Shown one piece after another: positions 10,933-20,950 of a stretch of 64,000 nt of DNA; the stretch's first letter is position 1; each line of letters begins with the position of its first letter. Origin of the DNA: Rutpela maculata (Eukaryota > Arthropoda > Insecta > Coleoptera > Cerambycidae); contig OW386293.2 of NCBI GenBank assembly GCA_936432065.2, positions 21,464,234-21,528,233 on the forward strand, written 5' to 3'. Both the position numbers and the translations under genes were made by a program. Below the pieces are notes generated by a model. That model ran no database searches. It was not told the DNA's origin and saw only the letters and a program-made list of their open reading frames with translations.

Positions 10933-12225
10933 ATGTCTTTATTGTAAACATACAAATTGTAAAATTTACAAATGGCGAAGTTCAGAAATAGTTACAAGTA
11001 ACCTTCTGCTCTTCCACTTAACCAGAGATAAGAGTTCGTATATGGAATCAAAATTATTACATAATTTTTAAAGTTGTGTTAATTTATCTTTTTTATATTA
11101 GTTATTTAGTTGATATTTTTATGTCGGGGGTTTTTTAAATTCGTAATTTAATTTTATATTATGCTTATTGTATTAATAATGAGACATAAAAAAACTTTTA
11201 AAAAAGCCGGTGTCTCTTTCATAAGAGGAATCCTGCGTTGTCGGCATCTGCGGTTCAAAGAAAATGTTCATACCTTGCTGTTTAGCCGTAAGTAAGGCCG
11301 CCGCTTCCAATCATACAGTGTTGTCAATATGTTCGATTTATCTAGTTTTAAAGTAAAAATAATAAAGCGATGTAATGAACGAGGTGATTATTGAAATTAA
11401 ATTAACCGCTATTAATTTAAGTACTACAGTGGTTAAAGAAATTTTCTATAAATAATAAATTTAAAAAAAATGGTAATTTTTTAATCTCATCGTTAAAATA
11501 CACTTTTTGCAGACAGTCAATTACTGAAATCAGTGAAATTTTTTTAATAAAGACAAGGAGCTTCAAAAAACCGATCTGGGCGTCCTACTTTTTCTAATAA
11601 ATCCTATGGAATAATTGTGGTTTGTGATAAATTGCTAAGATGGCAATGATTAAATTAATATTAAATGTCAGTTAGTGTTTCCATTTCAAAACTGATTAAA
11701 CAAGGTAAAAGTAAAACAGTTTTATTATTTTTAAATGGCAGTTTTGCAACGCTGTAAAACCCATGTTATTGATGCGACAAACGATGAATGAGCGCGATAA
11801 CCTTGTCTTTTCCGTCTTCTGTTTACAGTTGTACTATCCAAACTGATAACATCGCCTATTTCCAATTAATTTTTAATAAGAAAATAGATATGTTAGAAAA
11901 TAATTATAATTATTTTTTACTTCTTTTGGGCCCACATGTCATTCTGCAAAATATTTGTACATATAGAGCAGACATCCTGTATCACCAATTGTCAAAAAAT
12001 TTTATCAACTGAACTTCATCGTACCGAGAATAATCTATAAGGAGAACTTGACGTTCTATCTCCCGACACCTCTCACTAATATTCTTAAACATTCGCCTCT
12101 ATGTTCAGCTTGTAATAATTGCAATGCAGCCAGTAATCAACCAGATTTAATAGCGATTAAAAAAAAAGTCACCAGCTGAGTAATTATATGCTAAATTTGG
12201 ATTTCTAAACTTTTAACATTTTATA
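10933..12225. other. AT-rich intergenic DNA, nothing recognised
   Basis: No domain, TIR or tandem array is evident. A 74-codon frame at 11788-12012 (plus) is not recognised and lies in low-complexity DNA. Confidence 0.5.
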
Positions 12226-12604
12226 GACCAGACGGAATATCTTTTTTGTGCGAAATGTCGTTTATCTGCAACTTTTTCTTTTTTACATATAGTTTGGGAT
12301 GTCCAAACATATACGTCAACTATCCGCATGCGTAACAGGTGGGGCAACACACTTTAAAAGTCAAAAAACCATTTTTTGCCATTTTTCTCTTTATTTGCAA
12401 TATAATTCGTAAATTCAGCATCGGAAAAATATCCAGAGATAAAAAAAGTTGAGAAAACTGATTTTGACCATTTTCTTATTCTTGACATTTTCCCAAAAAA
12501 TGCTTCTTTTAAGAGCCACAGAGGAAAGAACAACGCTACTTTTCTATTTTTTTACTTTTTTTTACGTGAATATATTAAATATTAATACGAAATTTATGAT
12601 CGGT

Positions 12605-12760
12605 TGTACGATAATTAACACCTGAAGTCTATTAATTAAACACCTTTATTCCAAACATTAACTTTATAACTTTTAACGTCAAAATCTACATAACATTAAT
12701 ATACTCAATCTTCGCAACAATATCCATGGTTTCCATGGTTTCTAACTGTCAAATCTTACA
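12605..12760 (-). repeat. 3' LTR of the gypsy-type element
   Basis: 156 bp, TGTAAG...CGTACA when read on the minus strand. It differs from the other LTR by only one base that I can see (AAAATCTACAT versus AAAATTTACAT on the plus strand). Confidence 0.92.
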
Positions 12761-12884
12761 TTCGGCCATCCTGAGCGTAACGGCTGCCCTCAGTCGTTAT
12801 AGGGATCTATGGGAAAGAAATGAAATAATTAGTTAGATACCATAATAATAAAGATCCGTTGATCTTTCTTTATCGTTTTCGTAT

Positions 12885-13225
12885 GGCACGTTTGCCAGAG
12901 ATCCGTCGATCTCTCGTATTCGTAAGGCACGTTTGCCAGAGATCCGTCGATCTCTCGTTTAATCGTATTGGCACGTTTGCCTGAGATACGTCGATCTCTC
13001 GTTTGATCATGTTGGCACGTTTGCCAGAGATCCGTCGATCTCTCGTTTAATCCAATTGGCACGTTTGCCTGAGATCAGTCGATCTCTCGTTTAGTCGTAT
13101 TGGCACTTTTGCCTGAGATCCGTCGATCTCTCGTTTGATCGTGTTGGCACGTTTGCCTGTGGTCCGTTCGACCTCTCGTTTGATCGCACTGGCACATTCG
13201 TCTGAAATCCGTCGATCTCTGTTGA
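12885..13225. repeat. Eight-unit 44-bp tandem array, each unit with a small hairpin
   Basis: GGCACGTTTGCC starts at about 12885, 12926, 12970, 13014, 13058, 13102, 13146 and 13191, a 44-bp period with one 41 and one 45. Each unit contains GAGATC-CGTC-GATCTC, an inverted repeat with 6-7 bp stem and 4-base loop; the last two units are degraded. The array lies between the end of the gypsy-type frame and its 3' LTR. The open frame through it (12829-13062, minus) only reflects the repeats. A structural RNA role is possible but unproven. Confidence 0.85.
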
Positions 13226-13226
13226 C

Positions 13227-14888
13227 TTACCCATTGTCATCTTGAAACGTGATCCACTTCTTAATGTGATTGACAGCTATCACCGTTCGTAACCGCTTGG
13301 AACCTTCTCTCAAATCTTGCACCTCGTAGCGATCGTTGATTAAAACTTTAGAAATACGGAATGGACCCTTGTATTTAGGAAATAGTTTTCTACTGGAACC
13401 TGTTGCTTGTTGACTCGTTATTCTGATCATAACAAGGTCACCTTCGTTATACTTGGGTGCTTCTCGTCTCGTCTTATCGTATCGTTCTTTTTGTTTCTTT
13501 TGATCCTCCGTTATATGATCTGCTATCTTGCATCGTAATTCTTTCATATCTATTCTATGTAAGGTCTGCTGGATTTCGTTTAGTAGCCAGGCGTCAGCTA
13601 CATGTTTGCTATTGCACCCAATAAGAGCCTCCATGGGTGTTGAATTTATTGATTTATTAAACGTAGTGTTTAAAGCACTCTGAATTTGCTTAACGTAGTT
13701 ATCCCAAGAATTTGAATATTCTCCTGCCGTTGTAGTGGAAAGTGCACTAACGATGGTTTTATTATAACGTTCGCATTGTCCGTTAGCTCCTGGCGATGCA
13801 ACTGCATTTAAAACGTGTTTCACTCCATAATTTTTACAAAAAATGTTGAATGATCGTGATGTGAATGCTGTACCTCTATCACTTATTATTCTTACGGGGT
13901 TTCTACTTAGAGCATCCACATGTATCATTTTTATACCAGGTCTGTACTCAATAGTAAATGTAAACTCCTGAATCTCCAACCACCATCTGCCAATTCGAGG
14001 AAGTAGATCTCTTTTTGAGAGGGTAGTCCTCAAAGCATTGCAATCAGTCACCACAGTAAAATTAATGCCCAGCAAATACACACGGAAATATCTTAATGAC
14101 AGAACGACTGCCATAGTCTCGAGTTCATAGGAATGATAGTGGCGTTGGTCATTGGTAGTTTGCTTGCTAAAATATGACACAACGTGTTGCTTTCCTTGTT
14201 CGTCAAACTGAAGTAATATTGCTCCAACGCCACGTGAACTGGCATCCGTATGTCGTGCAGATCTTACAACACGTGCAATGTTTTCATCTGTAATGCCTCC
14301 AATCACAGCATCTATCAAATATTCACTAGGTATTTGTAAATTTAAAGCTCTTAATTTAGATAATTTTTTAAAACAATAGTCGCCTAAATGTTGACCTGGT
14401 TTTGTTTCATAATTTGAAGAATCTTTCAATAAATTAGAAAAAGGAACCGACTTACTGAATTGCTTTTTCATATTGTATTTCAGTTCATCCCAAGTAACAT
14501 CGTGTTTGACCATTTCATCATACCACTGGCGAGCGTTTCCCTTGAGTCGACTGACAATCAATCTTAAAATGGCATTGTTATTCCATCGATATCGCTTGGC
14601 TAACTGATCCACCCTTTGTACCCATTTTTCCACAATCATGTCATCCTTAGATGGGTCATATGATGGTATTAAAAATTCCTCTCCAGAAGTTGTTGGTTTA
14701 TGTCCCAATTCACTAATTTCACGTTTCAGCTTTTTCAGTTGATGTTTCAGATCAACACTATCAGCTGAAGACGACGAGTCATTGCTGCTGCGGCTGCTGC
14801 TGCTTGACGAACGAGTGGAACGTGAGCGATGTCTATGAGTCCGTGCACTTCCGCGAGATTTTCGTTTTCCCATTATGCGAAACACCAC
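13227..14888 (-). CDS. Fused gag - RNase H - integrase protein of a deleted Ty3/gypsy element
   Basis: 553 residues without a stop. Residues 1-45 are Ser/Arg-rich. Residue 6 (MGKRKSRGS) is a likelier start than residue 1. About 85-210 is a retrotransposon gag domain (QWYDEM, VTWDELKYNMKKQFS). At residue 213/214 (near 14252) it jumps to the Ty3-type RNase H domain (TDASSRGVGAILL, YELETMAVV, VVTDCNALR, HVDALSRNP). At residue 332/333 (near 13895) it jumps into the integrase core at its second catalytic Asp (SDRGTAFTS) and Glu (PGANGQCERYNKTI), followed by the C-terminal region (YNEGDLVMI, FPKYKGPFRI). The zinc-binding domain and first catalytic Asp of integrase, all of RT and protease are absent. 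Both deletions keep the frame. As encoded it cannot reverse-transcribe or integrate, but gag could be functional. Confidence 0.85.
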   Translation of the reverse strand: MVFRIMGKRKSRGSARTHRHRSRSTRSSSSSSRSSNDSSSSADSVDLKHQLKKLKREISELGHKPTTSGEEFLIPSYDPSKDDMIVEKWVQRVDQLAKRYRWNNNAILRLIVSRLKGNARQWYDEMVKHDVTWDELKYNMKKQFSKSVPFSNLLKDSSNYETKPGQHLGDYCFKKLSKLRALNLQIPSEYLIDAVIGGITDENIARVVRSARHTDASSRGVGAILLQFDEQGKQHVVSYFSKQTTNDQRHYHSYELETMAVVLSLRYFRVYLLGINFTVVTDCNALRTTLSKRDLLPRIGRWWLEIQEFTFTIEYRPGIKMIHVDALSRNPVRIISDRGTAFTSRSFNIFCKNYGVKHVLNAVASPGANGQCERYNKTIVSALSTTTAGEYSNSWDNYVKQIQSALNTTFNKSINSTPMEALIGCNSKHVADAWLLNEIQQTLHRIDMKELRCKIADHITEDQKKQKERYDKTRREAPKYNEGDLVMIRITSQQATGSSRKLFPKYKGPFRISKVLINDRYEVQDLREGSKRLRTVIAVNHIKKWITFQDDNG

Positions 14889-14936
14889 AAAAATACTACG
14901 CGATATACAGGCACTGCTATACGTACTCGGGGGTAT

Positions 14937-14953
14937 ATTCCGCTTCTGACAAA
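14937..14953 (-). promoter_or_regulatory. Primer-binding site, probably tRNA-Leu type
   Basis: Directly inside the 5' LTR the minus strand reads TTTGTCAGAAGCGGAAT. This resembles the TGTCAGAAGTGGG sites that insect gypsy-like elements use to pair with the 3' end of tRNA-Leu. The tRNA assignment is from memory of such sites. Confidence 0.6.
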
Positions 14954-15109
14954 TGTACGATAATTAACACCTGAAGTCTATTAATTAAACACCTTTATTC
15001 CAAACATTAACTTTATAACTTTTAACGTCAAAATTTACATAACATTAATATACTCAATCTTCGCAACAATATCCATGGTTTCCATGGTTTCTAACTGTCA
15101 AATCTTACA
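14954..15109 (-). repeat. 5' LTR of the gypsy-type element
   Basis: 156 bp, starting TG and ending CA, nearly identical to the copy at 12605. It is followed on the plus strand by the CGGT target duplication. Confidence 0.92.
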
Positions 15110-15149
15110 CGGTATGATGCAAAGTATGTTTAAACGTGCAATTTATAGT

Positions 15150-15492
15150 TGAAATTAGTAGTTTGAGCAACAAGAGTGGATATGGATAATCCACTCGAGT
15201 TGTACAGTATACTTTTTCTACGATCAGCTTAAAAAAACTACAAAATTTATTAAAAATTAATATATTACACAAATGCACACTGACAGTTACTTTGACAGCT
15301 TACGCACTAATTTGATTTTAAAACGAATAGTTGTCTTTGTACTTAATACACGAACTGTGATTGGTCGGTTTCATTTCATATCCATCCTAGAACTGATACG
15401 AAATATATCCGTTCAGTTAACTGGAATTGCCTACTTTTCTATTGTACAGACTGTATATAAAACAGCAAGTTAACATAAGGGAGTAGAAGAAA
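15150..15492. repeat. Dispersed repeat, copy 1
   Basis: CAACAAGAGTGGATAT, then ATAATCCACTCGAGTTGTAC, then AGTATACTTTTTCTACGA, and an end near CATAAGGGAGTAGAA match the segment at 40238-40676 at high identity. This copy lacks the central hairpin of the second copy. The 66-codon frame at 15273-15473 is part of the repeat and is not recognised. Confidence 0.75.
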
Positions 15493-15510
15493 AAATTACA
15501 GATATATATA

Positions 15511-16321
15511 CAGGGTGTCCCACGACGAACTGCGGCGATCGATATCTCGAAAAGTAGACATGTAACAAAGGACATGTAAAATTTTGAAAATTTGGTAGTA
15601 AACTAATGTCGACGAGAGTAACTCGGCTAAAATATTCTCAAGATGACGGTACTTTCGGTTATACCGGAAGTAGATGTCAACTTGCTTATTTTAAATGGGA
15701 CACCCTATATATTATTACATTTTTGGATTCTACGCAAAATTATAGGCCGATTTTGTGTATCATGTATTTTACCTAAGTCTCTCCGTTTTTGACATATTTC
15801 AATTTTTATGTCAAAAATTACGTTTGGAAGCCCTAAAAGGATTATCAATTTTTCCTATAAGGAAGCCTTTATTATCTAATTTGGGTTGGATTATTTGTTG
15901 AGAAAGACCTACTTTAATAGTGTTTCTATAATATTTTCATAAGTATTAATACAGAGTGTTCAAAAAATAAAAATAAAAATGAAATTGAGAAAACTGTCAA
16001 AAATCAATTTTTTCAAATGGAAGCCCCCAATTTTTATAACCTTATCTTATTTACGATTAAAAATAAGGGTAAGTTTGTGTATGGATGTCTATTGCGAAAA
16101 TGTTTAGTTTACGAAATATTGTCAATAATTGTAATAATATATAGCCCCATTTAAAATAAGCAAGTTGACATCTACTTCCGGTATAACCGGAAGTGCCATC
16201 GTCTTGAGAATATTTTAATAGAGTTGCCCTCATCGACATTAGTTTACTACCAAATTTTCAAAATTTTACAATGTTTACTTTTCGAGATATCGATCGCCGC
16301 AGTTCGTCGTGGGACACCCTG
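15511..16321. mobile_element. 811-bp fold-back element, TIR starts CAGGGTGTCCCACGACGAAC, TA-flanked
   Basis: Left and right arms of about 200 bp are inverted copies, from CAGGGTGTCCCACGACGAAC through GCGGCGATCGATATCTCGAA to CTTGCTTATTTTAAATGGG. TA lies on both sides, as expected for a TA-targeting (Tc1/mariner-like) non-autonomous element. The centre is unique AT-rich DNA without a gene. CAGGGTGTCC-type ends are common in insect repeats. Confidence 0.85.
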
Positions 16322-16488
16322 TATATAATTTACATGTTAGACAGAAAAAAAATTATAAAACTTTTTAGGTATTAAAATGATGGGAAAATAAATAAACAAA
16401 TATATATTTTCACAAACAAACTATTTATAGGCATATTAAAGTGTACATGCGTCTCATGTATACCTTAATATATAATTTAATGTAACTT

Positions 16489-16950
16489 AGCCCTTTTTGT
16501 TGGAGGCGAAGCAATAATACATTCAATTTCTCTATTTTCTTCATCTTCACAATATCATCTAATGTTAAAGAATTAACCGATGTGTTATTTTCATTTATAA
16601 CACCAACAATATCTGTTTCGAAAATTACATCAATCTCGCTGTTTATACCTACAGTTTGTACCCTTACACATTTTACAAAAAGTGTTACATCTTAGCTCCA
16701 ACTTTCGACAACCACACCTCGTAGAACACTTTGTGTTGTCTTACAAGTGTAATTAAATTTTTCATTAAAATATCTGGGATCAAATCACTTTTCGACAATA
16801 TTGGTTCCAAAATATTGCCACGTTTTCTCCATCCCCAAACAAGTGGATCTAAATTGTTACCTAACTACTTTTGAAATTGATGGTATGTACTGAAAGCATG
16901 TTTACAAGTGGCTTAACCAGCGGGAGGTAAGGCACTCAATTCAATATTTT
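16489..16950 (-). pseudogene. Decayed frame with WGW motif and cysteine-rich tail
   Basis: On the minus strand broken frames read HAFSTYHQFQK, then LGNNLDPLVWGWRKRGNILE (near 16830-16880). After a frameshift near 16750 comes CSTRCGCRKLELRCNTFC, then KMCKGTNC (near 16650-16720). An Asp/Glu-rich tail with LTLDDIVKMKK ends at about 16489. The WGW-then-C-x-C-rich order also occurs at 39340-39618. I recall such a domain pair in repetitive, uncharacterised arthropod proteins but cannot name the family. It sits inside the inverted termini at 12226-17795 and could be a relic of that element's own gene. Confidence 0.65.
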
Positions 16951-17459
16951 TCATATTTTTACATAAAACATCTGCTCTCGTATTATGCCTATTATACGGT
17001 ATACTATATACGACGAAGTGTTGTACAAAAAAGACTGAGAAGATTATGCAATTCTTTATATAATATATCGATTACACATGTAGTATTATTTATGCATAAA
17101 GTGCAAGCATTCGCAATAGTGATCGACGTATCACCTATCTAGGCGTTGCCGTTGAGACACATTGGCTACAGAACGAGTCTTCCTACACGCCACGTCAGAT
17201 GACTGGTATCTTCTCACTCACTTAATGTAAAAAGTGGAGTAAAGATGGGAGATCTATTCGCCGACCTATTCATTCGTCTCGCCCCGCATAACGGCATAAA
17301 CCCTCACACTGTTAAGAATATTTCAACTATAGGTATATGTATAGCTGCATATATTATTATTCTTTTGAAATAAGTTTAATACTTTTTTTATAAATATTTT
17401 TCACACCAAAGGTTTATAACAACAATATTGAATCATCATATTAATTTTTTGTTAAGTTA
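16951..17459. other. Intergenic DNA, nothing recognised
   Basis: Lies between the cysteine-rich pseudogene and the right inverted arm of the composite. No repeat or coding signal was seen. Confidence 0.45.
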
Positions 17460-17961
17460 AAAAATAGAAAAACAGCATTGTTCTTTCCCCTGTAGCTCTT
17501 AAACGAAGCATTTTTTGTCAGAATGTCAAGAATAAGACAATGTTAAATATCAATTTTTCAACGTTTTTGCCATATTTTTCAGAACAATGCTTCATTTCCG
17601 AGTTATACTGCAAGTAAAGCGAAAAATGACAAAAAATAGACGTATTTTGAATCTTGAAGTGTGTTGCCCCACCTGTCACATATGCGGATAGTTGGCATAT
17701 GTTTCTGGACATCTCAAACTATACTTTAAAAAAATAAAATTGCGGATAATCGACATATCGTAAAATGAACCTTTTTCCGTCTATTCTGACTGGCCTATTA
17801 TCTTTAAAACCGAGAAAATGGCGAGATGTTCAATATCTCCTACACAGCCTGGATATTTTGATTATATTAAATAATGTATAATAGTTTTGCACATCATTTT
17901 CCATTAAACTTTTAAACACCCTATATATTTATTTTCAGAAATTTGCCCAATAAAACTGTAC

Positions 17962-18578
17962 CTGTGTTACTTGCCAATGTCAGCGCTGTATGCCCATTTA
18001 CGTTTTCGTGCTCGATGCTGGCATTATTATTTAACAGCAAGCTAACAATTTCTATTTTGTTATTTCTTACAGCTTTTAAAAGCGCATTGTCACCTCGGTT
18101 ATCCAGAAATTCTATGTTAGCTTTCTTCGACAATAACAGTTTCACGATATCTATTCTACCGCTCCAGCAAGCTTTGTGGAGTGCTGTGTCACCATTATTA
18201 TCACTATGTTCAGTTACTGCACCATTTTCTAATAATAACTCCACGACATTTTTATGACCACGGAAGCTGGCAAGCATAAGAGCTGTTTCGCCTTTCTTAT
18301 TGAGGTGTTCAATGTTTGCCTTTTTGGATAGCAACAGCTTTACAACTTCCTCTTGTCCAGATTCACTAGCTAAGATTAATCCTGTTTTGCCATATTTATT
18401 TTCGTGTTCAACATTTGCATTTTTTCTTAGTAATTCTTTTATAACTTCTAGTTTGCCGTTTGTACAGGCCAGAGTGAGCCCCGTTTCACTTTCTCTGTTT
18501 ATAAATTCTATGTCGGCTCCTCTGTTCAATAATTTTTTTACTTGGTCTAGTTCACCTCTTGAACTTGCCTCTAAAAAC
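17962..18578 (-). CDS. Internal exon of an ankyrin-repeat protein gene
   Basis: 617 bases open throughout. On the minus strand a pyrimidine-rich CCCTTTTTTAG acceptor precedes 18578, and AACACAG|GTACAG is a plausible donor after 17962. The first base completes a split codon and the last leaves one base over (introns phase 2 and phase 1). The exon encodes about 205 residues with six ankyrin repeats of 33 residues, for example GETALMLASFRGHKNVVELL and GDTALHKACWSGRIDIVKLL. Ankyrin repeats mediate protein binding, so the partner and function are unknown. Flanking exons were not found, so the gene extends beyond what I can read, or the exon is isolated. Confidence 0.75.
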
Positions 18579-19200
18579 CTAAAAAAGGGAATAGTAAAAC
18601 GAAGAGTATTTTTTTTATTTTTACTTTACACCTATTTGATTTAATCAAATAGGTACAAGGGCGGATCTGGGCCTTGAGCTTGGGGGGAGGTGGGGCTCAG
18701 TCGTGTGCTGAAAATAACAAAAATGTTTTTCCTCGAAAATTAAAATTGATGAGGGAGAAAATCACAAAAAAAATTTCTAGTATTGAAAAAAAAACACAAC
18801 TAAATAGAATATGTATTCGAAAATATAAAATAAAATAATAAAATTATGAAATTTTAAAACGAAAGTTGATGGTTTACAGAACCATGGGGAGATAATTGCC
18901 CCATTACCTCCCCCTCCCCCGTAAATCCGCACTTGAATAGGTATAATGTAATTGGACAACATGTTTTAAGAATTACCTTAGAAAAAATTACTTAACACAA
19001 ACGTGTGTCATAACATGCTAAATTCAAATATGTTCTTGTGTATGTATGTATGTGTGTATATGAGTATGTAAAATGTTCCTTTTAGGCACGATAACTTTTG
19101 TTAGACTTACAATTTATATTTCAAATTTGGAACACATAAAATAGCTTTCCCCATTGCCGTATCCATCGGATAGACTACTTACCAGAGGCATGTTTTATAT
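18579..19200. other. Non-coding; contains a short perfect palindrome
   Basis: Probable intron or intergenic DNA beside the ankyrin exon. CCTATTTGATT-T-AATCAAATAGG (about 18628-18650) is an 11-bp-arm palindrome. A run of GTATG repeats lies near 19038-19060. Nothing else was recognised. Confidence 0.5.
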
Positions 19201-20950
19201 TAGTACAGTAACTAGCAGTAACTAGAGGTTTTAACTTCGGAATAATGTCATACTGAACGGATTTCGTTCATTTTTAGCAGTATTATAGTAAATGCTTCAC
19301 AGAAAAGTTTCTATATTGTGGGAGGGCTTGCTAATTTATTGGGGGTGGATGCCACCCCCTCTCAGGGGGTGGCACTTAAAAAATATATATTTATTGGAGC
19401 TGAAATAGAATCAAATTTTAAGAAGAAAAGGTTCTATACAATTTTTCACATAAATTGATAGTTTTTAAGTTATACCGACTTCAAAATTGCGATTTTAGCT
19501 TAAAAAAAAAGGTATTTCCAAACAGCTTTCTTCAAGTATCTCGAAAAGTATTACTTTATCGAAAAAATGTTAGAAACCAATTACAGAAAGTACAAACTGG
19601 GAATTAATTATATTTTTTGTTTATTGATGTACGATTAATAATTTCGGAGATATTTAAGTGTTTGGAAATTACCTTTAAAGTTTTAAATGCATTTTTTTTT
19701 TAATGCAAGTGCTTTAAATGAGCAAAAAAATTTGAGTATTTAGGTAATGCCACATTTTAACAAAAAACGGTATTAAAGATAATTTTTTTAAATTACTGGC
19801 TAATTAGAGTAACAAAATGGCGACCTTTTTATATAAAAGAATATAAATACGCACATTTTTCCGTCATGACTTCTTTATTTCTTATGCTAATGGAACGAGT
19901 AAAAAATAATTAGAAAGCGCAATTAATTGTCTTTAATTTCATTTCTTACCATGCGTGACGTAGGTGTCACAATTTCTGAGATATTTAACATTTAAACTGC
20001 ATTTTTCGTCTCATAAACGTTCGGACGCCATTTGTAAACTTTCATATCTCGGAAACTATTAAATCTATGTAAATAAATTCATTATCGTTTTATGAGATTT
20101 ACTAAAACTAATATTTATTGAGATATTTGGTTAAGGAAAAAAAATTACGTTTTATCGAAAATACCTTTATAGTTTAAACTGTATTTTTTTCTAAAGCAAG
20201 TGCTGTATACAAACCAAAAAATTTGAACATCTACATCATGCTATATATTAATGAGAAACAGTGTTTGAAATTCCTTTTTTTTAATTACTGGCTAATTACA
20301 GTAACAAAATGGCGACGTTATTATTAAAAAAATGTGTAGACGCACATTGCTTGGGTCATAACTTCTTTGTTTTTTATGCTACAGAAACAAATAAAAAACA
20401 GTTGAAAGCTTAATTAATAACCTATTATTCTACCTATTAGCATCCTTGACGTAGGTGTCACAGTTTCTGGATATTTAACTCTCACTCTAAATAATTATTT
20501 ATGAACACTTGGATGCCAAATGTAAACTTAAATATCTCCGAAATTATTAATCCTACATCAATAAACAAAAAATATAATTATTTCCCAGTTTGTACTTTCT
20601 GTAATTGGTCTGTAACATTTTTTCGATAAAGTAATACTTTTCGAGATACTTGACGAAAGCCGTTTGGAAGTACTTTCTTTTTAAGCTAAAATCGCAATTT
20701 ATGTGAAAAATTGCATAGAACCTCTTCTTCTTAGAATTTGATTCTACTTCAGCTCCAATAAATATGTATATTTTTTAAGTGCCACCCTCTGAGAGGGGTG
20801 GAATCCACCCCCTATAAATTAGCAGGCCCCCACAATATAGAAACTTTTCTGTGAAGCATTTACTATTATACTGTCAAAAATGAACGAAATCCGTTCAATA
20901 TGACATTATTCCGAAGTTTTGCATATTTTTTACCTCTAGGTACTGTACTA
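19201..20950. mobile_element. 1750-bp fold-back element, family TAGTACAGTA, copy 1
   Basis: It begins TAGTACAGTA and ends TACTGTACTA. Arms of about 450-490 bp are inverted (AACTTCGGAATAATGTCAT near 19233; its complement near 20900). TATAT flanks both ends (19196-19200 and 20951-20955), a candidate target duplication. The middle (19670-20510) is two direct copies of a segment that includes AACAAAATGGCGAC and ACTTCTTT. No transposase frame was seen. A second copy is at 41399-43989. Confidence 0.85.

Larger units (their letters stand above)
12605..15109 (-). mobile_element. Ty3/gypsy-type LTR retrotransposon, internally deleted, with LTRs and target duplication
   Basis: Two directly repeated 156-bp LTRs bound the element. 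CGGT precedes the left LTR (12601-12604) and follows the right one (15110-15113), a 4-bp target duplication. On the minus strand the order is 5' LTR (14954-15109), primer-binding site, one 553-codon gag-RNaseH-integrase frame, a hairpin array, and 3' LTR (12605-12760). The protease, reverse transcriptase and first half of the integrase are missing. Near-identity of the LTRs suggests young age. It can move only if another element supplies the missing enzymes. Confidence 0.92.
12226..17795. mobile_element. Composite element with about 330-bp inverted termini
   Basis: The left arm (12226-12560) and right arm (17460-17795) are inverted copies. Both carry GTGGGGCAACACACTT or its complement, an ATCCGCAT/ATGCGGAT block, CTTGACATT, and AGAGCCACAGAGGAAAG or its complement. 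The outer ends are GACCAG and, reversed, GGCCAG, each flanked by TA. Inside lie an LTR retrotransposon, a fold-back element and a decayed minus-strand cysteine-rich frame. The likely history is one old TIR element invaded by others, but the arms could be two independent inverted insertions. Confidence 0.55.

Noticed and set aside
12829..13062. Open frame encoding a repetitive RSTDLWQTC-type peptide
   Set aside because: It is a translation of the 44-bp hairpin array. The period is not a multiple of three and the frame only happens to stay open.
12885..13225. Regular short repeats resembling a CRISPR array
   Set aside because: The whole 44-bp unit is repeated, with no unique spacers, and the setting is a retrotransposon in an animal genome.
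15609..16239. Near-identical SMRATLLKYSQDDGT-like frames in the 811-bp element
   Set aside because: They are the two inverted arms read in mirror orientation, not a gene.
17943..18644. Plus-strand frames opposite the ankyrin exon
   Set aside because: They are shadows of the minus-strand ankyrin coding sequence.
19201..20950. Possible Polinton/Maverick ends, given the long TIRs and AGTAC start
   Set aside because: No polymerase, integrase or capsid genes, the element is only 1.75 kb, and no 6-bp target duplication was seen.
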